Positions 1 to 14,600 are shown, numbered from the stretch's first letter. The stretch: 64,000 nt of DNA from Gordionus sp. m RMFG-2023 (GCF_954871325.1 NC_088778.1:33740730-33804729), one strand, 5' to 3'. A program made the numbers and translations. The notes: generated from the sequence alone by a model not told the origin.

Positions 1-11
1 CAACCCTGCTT

Positions 12-344
12 ATAATATTACCTAGACTGACGATGCATCCATTAAAAGCGTACATCAATGAAAAACAGCTGGCGACGTCATTTTGGTTACCCATATAATT
101 ATTAAAAATTTTAAACAAGATGCTACTTTATTCCGATGTCTGACACAAACTCTGCTAAAGAATTGCCTGATCATCGAGATAGTAAGGAAGCAAGTTATCA
201 ATTTAATCTTAGTTCTGAACATGAGAATAATCAACTATACGGGTTACCAAAACTGGCGGGTCCAGCTGATTTGCATTCAACGACACTTTCAAATGCATTA
301 TTATGATTGGCGGGCGTCAGTCTAAGGTATTATTATATGTCATT
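12..344 (+). mobile_element. Foldback MITE family M (Mutator-like), copy 1
   Basis: Starts with TACCTAGACTGACGATGCA and ends with the inverse GCGTCAGTCTAAGGTATTA. Each arm carries CAGCTG near a GCCATTTTG or its complement. Lies in the upstream part of the GMPS gene. See the 41,024 copy for the target-site duplication. Confidence 0.75.
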
Positions 345-1235
345 GATAAAAAAAAATACACTGTATATATTTGTCAGGACTTTCGAAATGCCAAATAACC
401 TTTAAACTAAGGCGAAATTTTTTTTTACTGATACGGAAAAAAAAAATTGCTCGAATATTTTTGTGCATAATTGCTGATTTTGCGTGTCCACACGTGATTG
501 TCATCGTATACGCCTGATTCGTGAAGGATCGATCACGTGCTTGCTAGCAGTTGTCAACGGCTCGATTTGAGTCGATTTTCCAAACAAGGGCCAACTCGAT
601 ATTATCCAGAAATGTATCAGCGCGACGATTTTTTGCTGCTCATAGATGGGCACAAAGATTGGAAATATCGGTGAACGAAATCTCGAAGCTTATCAGATTT
701 GAGCCTTCTTCTTTCTTTTTTTCTTTCTTCCTTTCTTTCTTTCTTTGTAAAATTTTTCAATTACACAATTATTTTACAATTTTTCCTCATTTTTCTTTTT
801 TTTGTTAAAGACTGAACTTTTATTTTAAGAAATTTAAATTTTTATAAAAATATTTTAAAGATTTTCATCAAGTTTTTTTTCTTCATTCCACTAGGTTTGA
901 TTTTTTTAACGATTTTTTTTTTCGACTAAAGAAAAAAATCAAAATTTTTTTCTTAAAAATTATCTTTCCCCGAGGAAAGGTAATTATTTATTTTTTTTTA
1001 TATATTTATATCGGGTTGGTAATTAGAAACACCTTCTTAGTGAGAATTACGTTATTTTATTATTTTTCGATCGATTTTTTTTAGTGGATATCGTGCGCAT
1101 GTTCTGTTATTAAATAAATATTTTTTAAAAAAAAAAAAATAAGACGCCTTTTTTTTATATCTAGCTCCTAATATTTATTTGTCATTTTTGATCGAAGTTA
1201 AATGATATCATTTTTTTACGAATACCAGCTGTTGG

Positions 1236-1403
1236 CTCGATCCGGGTTGTCAACATAAACTCGATCCGGGTTGTCAACATAAACTCGATCCGGGTTGTCA
1301 ACATAAACTCGATCCGGGTTGTCAACATAAACTCGATCCGGGTTGTCAACATAAACTCGATCCGGGTTGTCAACATAAACTCGATCCGGGTTGTCAACAT
1401 AAA
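1236..1403. repeat. 24-bp tandem repeat, 7 copies
   Basis: Seven essentially identical 24-bp units containing GATCCGGGTTGTCAAC. The open frame across it is a product of the repeat length being a multiple of three. A related GTTGTCAAC segment occurs at 8,400. Confidence 0.95.
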
Positions 1404-1526
1404 CTCGACCCGGAATGGCCTTAAAATTGTACGGTTTTGAAAAATGCGGGACCTTTTGGGCCTTAGAAAAAAAAATACACTGGGCCTGGGGGTTAGAAAA
1501 ATGGGGGAAAAAAATTCGGGTCTAAC

Positions 1527-1825
1527 CGATGACATATGCATTCAGTGTACATCGATGAAAAACAGCTGGGCCCGCCATTTTGGAAACCCATATACTAATT
1601 ATCCTCATGTTAAAAAACTACTATTAAATTGATAATTTGCTTCCCTATTTTCTCGATGACGAGGCAATTCTTAAGTTTGCGTCAGACATAGGAATAAAAT
1701 TGACCTCTCGTTTAATATTTTTTAATAATGATATGGGTAATCAAAATGGCGTCCCCAGCTGTTTTTCATCGCTGTACACTTTTAATGAAAGCATCATCAG
1801 TCTAGGTATTGTTACATATGTCATT
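1527..1825 (-). mobile_element. Family M MITE, copy 2 (inverted)
   Basis: Opposite orientation: the arm with CAGCTG and CCGCCATTTTGG comes first. The left terminus is internally deleted (TGACATATGCATTCA); the right end is complete (CATCAGTCTAGGTATTGTT then ATGTCATT). Confidence 0.75.
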
Positions 1826-2532
1826 CCTTCTGACCATATGATATGGCCATTTTATACAAAAAATATATATATAACCCCAAATTAGCCCATCACAGATATA
1901 ATATATTATTTTTTTCAAGCCTAGAAGATAAAGGAACCATTATTCTTAATATGAATTTTTTTAAAAAAAATATTACTCATTGTTGTTAGAACCCTCATGC
2001 AACATTGCAGAGCCAATATCAAAAATATATACTATCTCCACCGATCCACACATCCAAAATCCTTTTTTTTTTAAATTTTAAACTTAAAATGGTATAAATA
2101 ATTGGATTCTTAGGATATTTACCCAACCACCGAGATGTTACTTATAAAACGATTCCGCAATCCTTTAAGGTCGCGTCTTAACTGGAGTTTTCGAGTGATC
2201 TAGCGTTTCGCTGTTAAGCCTTTGTTTTTAAATTAACGGGGAAAACAAAGCTTAAACACAAAATTAAGCTTTTAGTAGTGTTCGGCTTTGAGCCGTTAGA
2301 AATGTTGCCTAAACCACATGATTTCGCTAATAGGTGTCCAAACGTTTATGCCATCTTATGACCAAAGATCTTCAGGCCTGCGAAAATATTATCCGATACT
2401 TTTTTCTTCTTCTTTGGAAACACTTTACAAAGTTACAAAAAATGATAAATTGTAACTTTTAAAATTATCAATATTATATATATACTTTATTTATTTTTTT
2501 ATCAAAAAAAAATTCTCCATGAAAATCAAAAG

Positions 2533-2726
2533 GATTAGAACACGAGAAGCACAAGATATACGGAGTTCAATTTCACGTTGAAGTGGACCTGACCCCCTGT
2601 GGCAAGGATATTCTCAGGAATTTTGTATTCAACATAGCTAATTGTAAGCCCAACTTCACTCTCCCCAACAGGGAGTTGGCCTGTCTCGAAGAAATCAAAA
2701 GCAAGGTCAAGAACGGACATGTTTTG
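2533..2726 (+). CDS. GMPS: GMPS exon 1 of window: end of glutaminase domain
   Basis: The exon follows an AG acceptor (2531-2532), starts in phase 1 and ends in phase 0 before GTACGC. It encodes [18 protein letters not shown] followed by the linker to the ATP-pyrophosphatase domain ([20 protein letters not shown]). His and Glu of the amidotransferase triad are present; the usual FHPE is FHVE. Confidence 0.93.
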
Positions 2727-5624
2727 GTACGCGTTATATATATATTCACATCCGGTTACAACAATTGCACCGCTCTTTGTATCCCCCGAATACTCTGGCA
2801 GTGCCACTATTTATAATAGATTTGATTTTTTTTCTAAAATGCGCAGTATGACCCCCCCTAAAACATTAATATTTGACAGTATGTTTGATACCGTTCACAA
2901 GAAATGGCGCCCAATTAAGTGACCACCATCTTTATTTAATTTTAGGGGGGGGGGGGGTAAATATAAAATTCGCTAGGAAACAAATGGTCGAAAGAAAATA
3001 TTTGATATAAAAATTAAAAATTTAACGTTTTAAACGAAAAAAAAAATTAAAAAATAAATATAGCTATTGCTAAGCGGCGGTGTCGATTCTTGCACGTGTT
3101 TAGCCCTGCTTAAAAAGTGTCTCAGACCCGAACAAATAATAGCTCTGCATATCGACAACGGATTCCTGAGGCACCAAGAAAGCATGCTCATCGAGAAAAA
3201 TCTATCCAAAACACTGGGATTGCCAATCAAAGGTTCCTATGATCCGGAAAATTTTCATATCACACGCTTATATACTAATATATATGTATATATATATATA
3301 TATATATATCTTTCCTTATATAAACATTTAAAGTGGTTAACGCCTCTAACCGTTTCCTGCAATACGCGCTTCCGTATACAGACTTCTTTGATATGACTTA
3401 CCCCGGGGTCATGAATTGCTGTTTGTCGAAGTTCATCAACAATTCCAACCTCAACCCTAACCACCCCAACTCCAACTTTAACTCCAATAGGTTGGTGCTG
3501 AAATAATGTTTCGCTAATTTAAACGAAATCTGGATATTTTTTTCCCTTCTTTGATCACTTATTAAAAAGCAGGAACCCCGAACAAGGGCATTTCCTGTTC
3601 CGTTCCCATTCCATAAATTTGCCCAAAGTTCCTGAAAGTGTTCCGTTCCATAGATTAAAAACCGCGCATGCTCGCCTCTTTTTTTTAGCATTGCGTTTAA
3701 AACTCATTCTGTAGTGTATATTTTTTTTGTACTTGCAATTCTTAAAAAAAAAAGATTAACTTCTTTTCCTGCATTTTTACTTTGTAAGCTAATCATTTAT
3801 TCGTGCTAAAATTATAATCATTTAAAAGTTCGATAGAAATTTTAGACTCAGAATAATATTTATTAGGCTTACAAGAAACATAAAATCTTATTGATTTTAG
3901 TTAATGTACGATAGAATTTTTACTTTTCAGAATAATATTTATTAGGCTTACAAGAAACATAAAATCTTATTGATTTTAGTTAATGTACGATAGAATTTTT
4001 ACTTCTCAGAATGATATTTATTAGGCTTACAAGAAACATAAAATCTTATTGATTTTAGTTAATGTACGATAGAATTTTTACTTCTCAGAATGATATTTAT
4101 TAGGCTTACAAGAAACATAAAATCTTATTGATTTTAGTTAATGTACGATAGAATTTTTACTTCTCAGAATGATATTTATTAGGCTTACAAGAAACATAGA
4201 ATCTTATTGATTTTAGTTAATGTACGATAGAATTTTTACTTCTCAGAATGATATTTATTAGGCTTACAAGAAACATAGAATCTTATTGATTTTAGTTAAT
4301 GTACGATAGAATTTTTACTTCTCAGAATGATATTTATTAGGCTTACAAGAAACATAAAATCTTATTGATTTTAGTTAATGTACGATAGAATTTTTACTTC
4401 TCAGAATGATATTTATTAGGCTTACAAGAAACATAGAATCTTATTGATTTTAGTTAATGTACGATAGAATTTTTACTTCTCAGAATGATATTTATTAGGC
4501 TTACAAGAAACATAGAATCTTATTGATTTTAGTTAATGTACGATAGAATTTTTACTTCTCAGAATGATATTTATTAGGCTTACAAGAAACATAAAATCTT
4601 ATTGATTTTAGTTAATGTACGATAGAATTTTTACTTCTCAGAATAATATTTATTAGTCTTACAAGAAACATAAAATCTTATTGATTTTAGTTAATGTACG
4701 ATAGAATTTTTACTTCTCAGAATGATATTTATTAGGCTACAAAAACGTAAAATTTTAGTAATATACAATATACGTAGTTTAAAAATTAATTGAATTTTTC
4801 ATTTTTTATTTTAAACATTTTATTATTATTAGGGCTGTGCCGATCCATATATTTTTCACCGATCCATATATTTTTCACCGATCCTGTCCGATATTTTTTG
4901 ATATCGCTTCAAAACCGATCCGATATCGATACAGATCCGATATTTATACTGATTTTTTATCACCCCCTTTTTGAACCAAATGTAATTAAGAAAGAAATCA
5001 ATATTTTTTTATGCAAAAAATCGAATTATGAATTTAATTTAATTTTTTTTTTTATTTCTACAATTAAGACTATAATTTAAAAAAAAAAATATATTTAATA
5101 TTATATCCATTTTATGTTGGTATGAATTATAAAATTGTAATATTTAATATATAAAATTATAATATATTAGACTTTTTTTTAATAAATATGAGAGCCGAGA
5201 CCTGCAGAGGTATCGGGCCCGGCTTGGATCTTTTTCAAAATTTTTTACGGCCCGGCCCGGGTTTTATATTATAAGGCCATGACCGGTTTTTTTTCAAACT
5301 CGGGCCGGGCATTCTCTAGATTTTCTGGCAATAAGCCTCTAAGATATGCACTATCCATATCTTCTGCCCTACTGAAGGCAGACTCGGATGATTCCGCAGA
5401 TAACGCATTTTCCAAAATTATCATTATCTTTTGTAAAATATTTCCCATAATTCAGATCTACATTTTAAAAAAAATACTTATATTCATAAATAATAAAATT
5501 GGCGTTATTATTTAATTAAAAGATTTAAAATAAATTAAACTTTGGGCCTCCCTTTGTATTTTTATAAAAAAAAACTTTTTACTATAAATCTATTTTAAAA
5601 AAGAATAAAATTTCTTTCTTTTTT

Positions 5625-5662
<38 letters not shown>

Positions 5663-8600
5663 TTCCTTCCTTCCTTCCTTCCTTCCTTCCTTCCTTCCTT
5701 CCTTCCTTCCTTCCTTCCTTCCTTCCTTCCTTCCTTCCTTCCTTCCTTCCTTCCTTCCTTCCTTCCTTCCTTCCTTCCTTCCTTCCTTCCTTCCTTCCTT
5801 CCTTCCTTCCTTCCATCCTTCCTTCCTTCCTTTCTTTCTTTCTTTCTTTCTTAAAATATTATAATAATGTAAAATAAATCATACACAACATAAAATAAAA
5901 TGTCAAAAAAAAAAGAAAAGTAAAAATATCGGATCGGATCGGTTTTTTACAGGTGTCGGCCCGATTCGATATTTTTTAGAAAACGCTAAATACCGGTGCC
6001 GATCCGATATTTAATATCGGCACAGCCCTAATTATTATTAGCAAATTATGTATAAAATATTTTAAAAAAAATAATAATATAATTGTGTATATAAAAATAA
6101 CTAAAATATAACTATGATATTTATATAGGATCGGTTTTTATAGATACAATTTTTTTTTTTAAATAAAATGGTAGATGATTGCCACCGAACTGATATTTAG
6201 TATCGACACTGTCCTAGAAATAGGTTACATTTTTTTGGATCAGTTGAATGTACGATGACATAGTTTATAGCTAAGGTCCAACCGTAAGCCCTTGTCAAAT
6301 ATCTCTTACTGGTGCACTCTAAGGGTCGGCACGGTTTCAATTGCCTGTATATAGTTATAGTAGAAGGGGGAGAACATCGAAACCATGCAGCAATCGATCC
6401 CACAAAAAGCTGGGCCATCGCCTCTCATTCTTAAGCGCGTTGCCCTCTAACTTACATTCACAGAGGATGGCATCGCTAAAAATTCTAACGGGAATTTAGG
6501 AAGAAAAAAAAATCCCTAATAGAGAATTACGAACGGGCGTCTTCCTTCTGAACAAATTTTTAATTCGAACAAACTCACCCTCCCTCCCCATTGGCTGAAA
6601 CCCCTCCAATAAAAAAAAATGAATAAATAATTACTTTCTTTTACTCCGCCAGTAACATCAACAAATGGCAATTTCTCCCTCAAAATTAGACGCTTTTCCA
6701 ACTAGGATAGGGAATCGCGGTTTACCCCTTTGTTTTTTGAACGCAATTTAAGCCTGTAAAAAATTTTTTAAAATTCTAATATACATGTTAGCGTCAATAT
6801 GTTTTTTTCCCGGAAATGTTATTCTGATTCTACCGGAAACGCATGGCCGTCATGTTCGGATTACCTTACCCTACGAATTTCAGACAATTTTTTCCCGTAA
6901 ACATTTAAACTTAATTAATAATTTTATAATTTAAAAAGTTTTTCCCACATATATATATATATATTTTATTATTAATATAAATATAAATTTCTAAATGACT
7001 CAAAAGTCACCGGTTTAAAATTATCTACAATTCATAAGATAGGTATTCCAATCATGCTTGGAATGTATTTCCGGTAAAATCAAAATTTTATTTTCAAATT
7101 TTTAAAAAAACGCGCTCGAAAAATAACATATGTAGGCCCCCGCACCTTGTCTTCTTCTTCGCTAATGCCGCTAAACGGCGTTATTGGCTTTTTTTAAAAG
7201 CGGCTAAACCCAATATTTTAGCCGAAACAAAAATAGCACGTGACGCAGAAAGGTTTGGATTGGACATCTATTTAACGAGATCTCGAGGACGCGCTTAAAT
7301 ATTTATTTTGCCCCGGACAAAAGTAGTTTTTTTTCCGAATCGAATCTCGATTTTAATTTCGTTTAACGTTAAAGTTTACCCTAAAATTTGCAAATCAGCT
7401 GTTGCTAAAATATCGGCGCGACGTTCTTCCTTTTTTTCCCCACTAAAAATGCCGGGTTTACCAATATTTTTTGATGCTTGGAGAGCGAGAGAGCGCTAGA
7501 ACTTCTTTAAATTATTTAGGCAACCTGAAGATTTTACTGATAGGTGGGGCATATAGGCTTGGACATCTATTTAACAAAATCTTCATTATTTCGACTCAAA
7601 ATTTTTAATCTAAAATAGGTAAAATCGCGACCTTTTATAAGCTACTTACTTCTCGCGATAAATGGCTTATTTTTTTGGTAGGGGGGGGGGGGTTATAGCT
7701 GTATGAGTTAGCGGTTATTTTTTTTAAAAAATAATCGCCATTCTTTCTTTTTTACATTGTAACGAATTTTCGATGCAAAAAACAAAAATACCGCGCTATT
7801 AAGTTGAAGTTGAAATATTTAGAAATTTTTTTTTTTTAAAAAAAGGACGTTATGATCAAGGATAAAATAATCGACTAGATTATAAATGTTAAAGATTGAC
7901 ATCGGACAACATGTCACTCAAAATAAATAATGACAGGGGAAATGGCTGAAGCGAATAATCGAAAGAAATAAATTCGAATTTTTTTAAAAAAGGAGAAATT
8001 ATCTATTCCTAATTTATGATTTAAAATTGTATTTTCCTCGTTTTTATATATAAAAAAAATCAAGTTCCGTGTCGATCAAGAATCGAAACTCCATATCCAT
8101 TATAGATGACGCTTTTGATACCGATTCTACGACTTTCGACCCCGCCATCAATTGCTGCTGTTGTTGCGCTTGCTGCGGTAAAATTCGATAGCATAGACTA
8201 AGAATTTTCTGATAAACTTTCTTTAAAGGGTAGAACCGTACCGATCCGTTATTTATTAGATATTCGCCTAAAATTAATCTTCAATACCGGTTATCGGTTT
8301 TGAATAAATATCGGGTCGGAAAATATTGGATCGACGATAATTTACGAATCGCGCAATCCTATTTTAAAGGTATCGTCGTTTAACCTTGGGACCTAAACCC
8401 GAGTTGTCAACACGGACTTAACAAGGACAGGTTTACTGGCAACCCATCTAACCCGACCTATTTTAGGACCTGGGGCTTGTTCGGACCTCTTAGAAAAAAT
8501 CGTTTTCCAATTAAGATTCCCCTTAGCGAAATCCGCTAAGTAAATTTTAATTTTGTGCCCAAATTAGGAATTATATTTTTTTAAAGTCATTTTAACACTT

Positions 8601-11600
8601 TTTGGATAACGAGTTTGAGTACTATTTTTCATTCCCATGTTTGTATGCACAAATTGGATTTGATCTTTGTATACTCAATAATTTTTATCAGGAACCTCTA
8701 GAGTATCTATAGAGGGTTTAATAGGGGTTAATAAGGCACCCACATCTAGCTCATTTTATTTTCTATGGAGAATTCTAGGAAAAAATATTAAGCTTCGCTG
8801 TCTTCCCGGAGAATTTTTATATCAAGTAATTCTAGTCTCCTATGAAGAATGGGCAGATTGATAGCTAAAATGATGTATCTATTCTACAGGACTGTGTTAG
8901 GAGCGAGGGTAGAATTCAGATTGAGTGCATTGGTCTTTATAGCTTATGCACCGCCAGTCGCTTTATTAATAAATCATTGACAATATGTAAACTATAAATA
9001 TAATCATAGAATTTATTCAATCATATTCCTAAATTTTGATTTAAGCATATCATATTATTATTTTTTTTAAAAATGGGAAAATACAAAGGAAAAAAAATTA
9101 TAGTCGCAAAAGATTTGATTTCTATGACATTGAATAACAAACAGCACAAGGAATGCCAAGATGTTTAGAGAAAGAAAAATCTAGAATTAATATAAATTTA
9201 ATTTTTAAAAATGATAGAAATTTAAGCGTAGTAATCAAAATGAACCCATTTGGGCAGTAGAGCCAGTCGACCATTTTTGATGATTTACCCGGTAAAATTC
9301 ATCGGACAAAATTTTATTCGTTTATTCTTATGATATATACCATATCGATAAAAATTTCAGTTTAAAAATAAACGTGGTAGTTATCGTAAGTCATTTGGAA
9401 CGTAAAGACCAATTGACTAGTATATAATACCTAGACTGGACGATGCATTCATACATCAAGGAAAACAGCTGGGGACGCCATTTTGATTACCCATATAGTT
9501 ACTAATAATTTTAAAACCTATGGTCTGACACTCAAACTTTATCAAAGAATTTGCCTGATCATCGATGACAATGAGAAAGCAAAGTTATTAATTAACTATT
9601 ATGGGTTACCAAAATGACGGCTTCAGCTGATTCGCATTTCAACGACGCTCTCAGGTGCATTATTATGAATGCAGCGTCGTCCGTCTAGGTATTATTATCC
9701 TGTCATTGTTAAAAGCGGAAATTTTTTTTAAATTTTCCTACAAAAAATAAACAATAAAGATAAGGAGACCAATACCAAAATGGTGTGCCGTACGTTCAAT
9801 ATGATAGGCCGATTGAATCCCAAGGGTGGAGATAACCACAATAACAGTCCTCCGCCTAGCAGCGAAAATGGGTTAGATGGAGCTAATATAGGTATTATTA
9901 TATATTTTTTCTTCCCCCTTTATAACAAAAAGTTTCATATAAAGTAAGAAAGATAGAAACGAATAAATATAAAATTTTTAAATCTCATCCCACAAATCGA
10001 AGAAATAAAACATTGCGAATGCTGCTGCGCTCACAAATCGCCCAAAATGGTGGACGTTTGTCGATGCTGTGCCATTAATATGACGGCCCTCAAAAATCCC
10101 GACAACAAATCGCTGAATCCCCCTTCACGAGCCGTGGAGGAAGCCTTGGTTAAAATGGGAATGGGACCTCACTGCTTCAAGAATTACGATGGGAACATCA
10201 TGCTAAAGCCCCTATGCAAAGTGGTCAATCCGGAGATTAAGCGGAGGATCATAGGGGACATATTTGTTCAGGTGATCGATTATTTCGACCTTTCATTTTT
10301 TATATTAAATTATCATTTGTATTTTTAGGTAGCCGATGACATTATCAGCGAAATGAAATTAGATGTCAATAACGTTTATTTCTGCCAAGGTACGCGTATT
10401 TATTCTATTTTTCTTTCCATTCTATATTTCCACATTTTATTTTTAATCCTCAAATTGTTCAATGCAATTTTTTTTTAAATAATATTTTTATCATAATTTC
10501 TTAATATATTTCCAGGGCTGCATCATTTTTTTTATTTTCCTTCAATTTTTCTTTTATAATTATCGAGAAAATCTAATGATTGAATCAATGGTTCTTGATT
10601 CATCCTTGAAATGATTCTCACTACAAAATATTTTTGTGCTTTAATCTATATTTTTCAAACATTTAAATTATTATTTTTTAAAATATAATTTAAATTTCTT
10701 ATATCATATTTTAAATTGCTTAAATAATTTTTATATATATTTTTTTTTTTACAGTTTGGATTTATTCATTCATTAGAATTTATCGATAATGACATATTGT
10801 CAAAAATTACAGGGTCCCGGCTGAGCAAAATTTTGCCAAAATGATATTATTTCGTGACAGCTCCGAATTTTTATCTTAATTTTTTTTTTAGGTTTTAAAA
10901 ATTCCTTATTTCGCTATTCAATTTATGGCGGGCAAAGATTTCGAAATAAACCGCGAAATCGAACTGAAACCCTTATATATACATTCAAACCGGTTCATAA
11001 CGGCTTTTTAAATTAATAATGTTGATAGTGAAATTGAACACTGGGTTGCTCAGGTCGAAGAGATTGTTCAATATTTATGGCATTTTGGTGTCAGATCTTA
11101 GGAAGAAAGGAGAATTAGTTAAATACGAGAAGAGTTCCAAGAAATGAAATGGGGGAAAAAAAATTTTTTACTAAATTTTGGATTATTAACGCTCGCGACT
11201 ATTATTTATTTTCCCTTTTTTAAAAATTATTTTTTAAAAACTTAAATAAAAAAAAACAAATAAAAAATTAATCGTAAAAGGAACATTAAGACCGGACCTG
11301 ATCGAGAGTGCGAGTCATTTGGTGAGCTCGAAGGCGTCGGTTATAAAAACGCATCACAACGACACCAAGCTCATGAGAATGCTGAGAGCTCAGGTTTGTT
11401 AATTTTTTTGTCAGAGACCTGCAGGGGGGTCACCAGATGAACGGCCCAGCCGTCATTTTTTTTTCCTTTTCCGTACCGAACCCACCCCATTTTTTGTATG
11501 AAATTGGTTTTTTTTTTCTCGATAAAATTTAATATGGGGGAAGTATGAGACATAAGATGAATTTGATACATTTAAATATATATATCATTTCGTTTAGTGT

Positions 11601-14600
11601 TATTAAACGGCGCGTTTAGAACCGATTTTTAATAACAGCTGACTCAATATTTCATCTAGAATAATATTACGCAAGCCCCTGAAGATTTTTGCTTGTAGAA
11701 GGAACAAAGGTTCGGACATCTATTAGCGAAATCTCGCGGCTCGGGCGGTATTTTTCTGGGCTAAAATATTGAGTCAGCTGTTTTTTAAAAATCGGCTCGA
11801 AACGAGCCGTTTAACAAACACCTAATTTTGTTATTTTATTCCAGCTAATGATATAGCGATTTAAAATATTCGAACCGACCCGGTTTTCAAAAATTTCTGT
11901 TTTTTAAATTCGATAAAAGAAAGTTGGTTTTTTGACCTCTTCTCACGTGACAAATAAATACGGTTAAAAAGTTTCTTTACGAATTTAATTTTAATTTAAA
12001 AAAATTTTACGCAGGGTAAAGTGATCGAACCTCTCAAAGATTTCCACAAGGACGAAGTCAGATCCTTGGCTCGAGACTTGAAATTGCCTCAGGAAATCGT
12101 GGAACGGCATCCATTCCCGGGTAATAGCTTAAAAAAAAATTTTTTTTATCCGTGGTTTATAAAGTAACGCCAACCAAAGTAACTTGTAACTGTAGTAGTT
12201 GGTTTACCTATTAGGCTTTTTCGAGATTTCTAGATAAGGGTGAAAAAAATGTTAATAAATCGTAAAATAGGGAAGAAATTTAAATTGGGGTAAAACGCTG
12301 TTAAGTTTAGATTTATAATGTATGAATGAATGACAAATAATGATACCTAGACTGACGATGCATTCATTAAAGGTGCACATAAACGAAAAACAGCTGGGGA
12401 CGCCATTTTGATTACCCATATCATTTTTTATTTTAAATTTAAAACGAGAGGCCAATTCATTTCCCCTACGTCTTGACGCAAACTTTATTAAAGAGTTGAC
12501 CCGATCAACGATGATAAATAGTATATTTTTAACATGAGAATAATAACCATATGGTTTATTAAAAATGGCGGGTCCCAGCTGATTTGCATTCAATGACGCT
12601 CTCGGATGCATTTATTATATCGTCAGGTTTAGGTATTATTTATATGTCATTCGGTACAAATATAGATTGATGAAAAATGATGATATATTCATCATATTTC
12701 CATAAACTAGTGAATTTTTAATATCTCAATATTTTTATACTTAGAGATGTGCGAATAAATCAGATGAGCATTAAGGCGCGGTGAGCTATTTGCTCTCTTC
12801 GAAGAATTAAAAAATAAATCCTTGAGGCTGTGACAGATTTTGTTACAGCCGTTTATTTAACAAGCGATAACGACTTTTTTTTGCTTTTTCTAAGTCGGTT
12901 AAAACTATGTTTAGCCGTTTTTCTTTAGCTAACGAAAGGTACAATTTCGTTCTTTCTAAACCGCGGTTAAAAAAACTATGTTTAGCCATTTTTCTTTAGC
13001 TAACGAAAAGTACAATTTTGCTCTTTTCTAAGCCCCGGTTAAAACTATGTTTAACCATTCTTTAGCGAACGAAAACGACCTTCTGCTCTTTCTAAACCGC
13101 CGTTAAAAAAACTATGTTTAGCCATTTTTCTTTAGCTAACGAAAAGTACAATTCCGTTCTTTCTAAGCCCCGGTTAAAACTATGTTTTGCCATTCTTTAG
13201 CGAACGAAAACGACCTTCTGCTCTTTTTAAGTTTCGTTTAAAAACGATGTTTAGCCGTTTATTTAATCGCACAACTATTGATACTCTCTTTATACTCACT
13301 CATTTTTCAGGCCCTGGCCTTGCCATCAGGATAATCTGCGCCATGGAACCTTTCATCGACAAGACTTTCACCGAAACCAACTTTGTGCTCAAGTTACTCG
13401 TTCAGGTTTTGCCTGAGGAATATCCCAAGATTTGCCACGTATGTAAAAATTTTTTTCGAAATAAGAAAATCATCGATATTATTAATTTTATACATTTATA
13501 ATATATTTTATTATTTTTTTTTTGGAAAAAAAAAGTCTAATACGATAGTTCAAAAACTGAGGGATACCCTGACAAGCAACGATCAGGCGACATTGGTGGC
13601 CATCTTGAAAAACGATAAGAACGTCAAATATTCGGCCATATTGCTTCCCGTTAAATCCGTAGGTGTTCAGGTTGACTAAACATAATTTTTTTTTGAATTA
13701 CGAAGGAACCCAGCTATAATAGCAGAACTTGTATGGGCGCCTATAGAGGTTTCCGGTACTGAATATTTTATCCAAATATGCCCCGTATCTTTAGATGCAA
13801 TCTCTTTCCTAGGGTTCTTGTTCATTCTAGAGATCTTCACCGAAATTATTTTCAAAAAATTTAGGCTCACTTAAAGACCGAAATAAAATCGGAACCCGGA
13901 GGGGGGGGGGGGGATCGGACTGAGCCCCGGAGATCACTCTCCTAATTCCGACATGTGTTTTTCGCATAAGGCTCAATTTTGATCACTGGATTTGACCCGT
14001 TTCATCATGTTCTCAACTCTGGCTAAGAGTTATTTTTATAAAGCTTTGGAAACCCTGATAAAACTTTCAATATTTTTTTTCACACTAAAAAAAACAATAG
14101 GGTGATAAAAGGAGTTACAGCTACGTTTGCGCTCTTTCTTGTTCCGACGACTCAAACGCGTCGTCTGACGCAGCGTTCATCCCTACGGATTCTAAGTGTT
14201 TGAATTGGGATCATTTGTTTTCCCTTGCTCAAATTATTCCAAAAGTATGCCATAATATCAACAGGTGATTTTGATAAATATCTTGTTATCATATTTTCCT
14301 TAGTCTACGTATTTTTTTATATATATATCTTAATTTATAATTTACAATTGTATATTCTCATGATTTTTTTTATCCTTTGCTTTTGTATATTCTTACTTAA
14401 GAATTTTACACTCAATTTTATTTGTTTTAATCTAATTTTTTTTTATATATAAGACACATTTTATTCATGTAAACAAAATATAAAAGTGAAATATACTTCT
14501 CCTATCAATTCACTTTGAAAAACAAATAGAAAAATACTATATGTAAAATAAACAAAATGCGTCATACGCATGTGTAATAAACGAACAATATACACACGTG

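Larger units (their letters stand above)
4830..6030. mobile_element. hAT-type non-autonomous element with nested insert
   Basis: Terminal inverted repeats TAGGGCTGTGCCGAT and ATCGGCACAGCCCTA are flanked by perfect 8-bp duplications ATTATTAT (4822-4829 and 6031-6038). Length 1,201 bp. The interior has no transposase, but holds a GC-rich element (about 5195-5312) and a large (CCTT)n tract. Confidence 0.85.

Noticed and set aside
1182-1541. Minus-strand frame with repeated EFMLTTRI
   Set aside because: Pure product of the 24-bp tandem repeat.
1637-1885. 82-codon frame with [14 protein letters not shown]
   Set aside because: Lies inside a family M MITE; similar frames occur in other copies (12,252-12,611; 40,995-41,225) only because the element is repeated.
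5595-5816. Lys/Glu/Gly/Arg repeat frame
   Set aside because: Tetranucleotide microsatellite.
9765-9767. Alternative phase-0 start of GMPS exon 5 joined directly to exon 3 at 3,494
   Set aside because: Possible, but inclusion of exon 4 (8,065-8,177) makes every phase fit with better splice sites.
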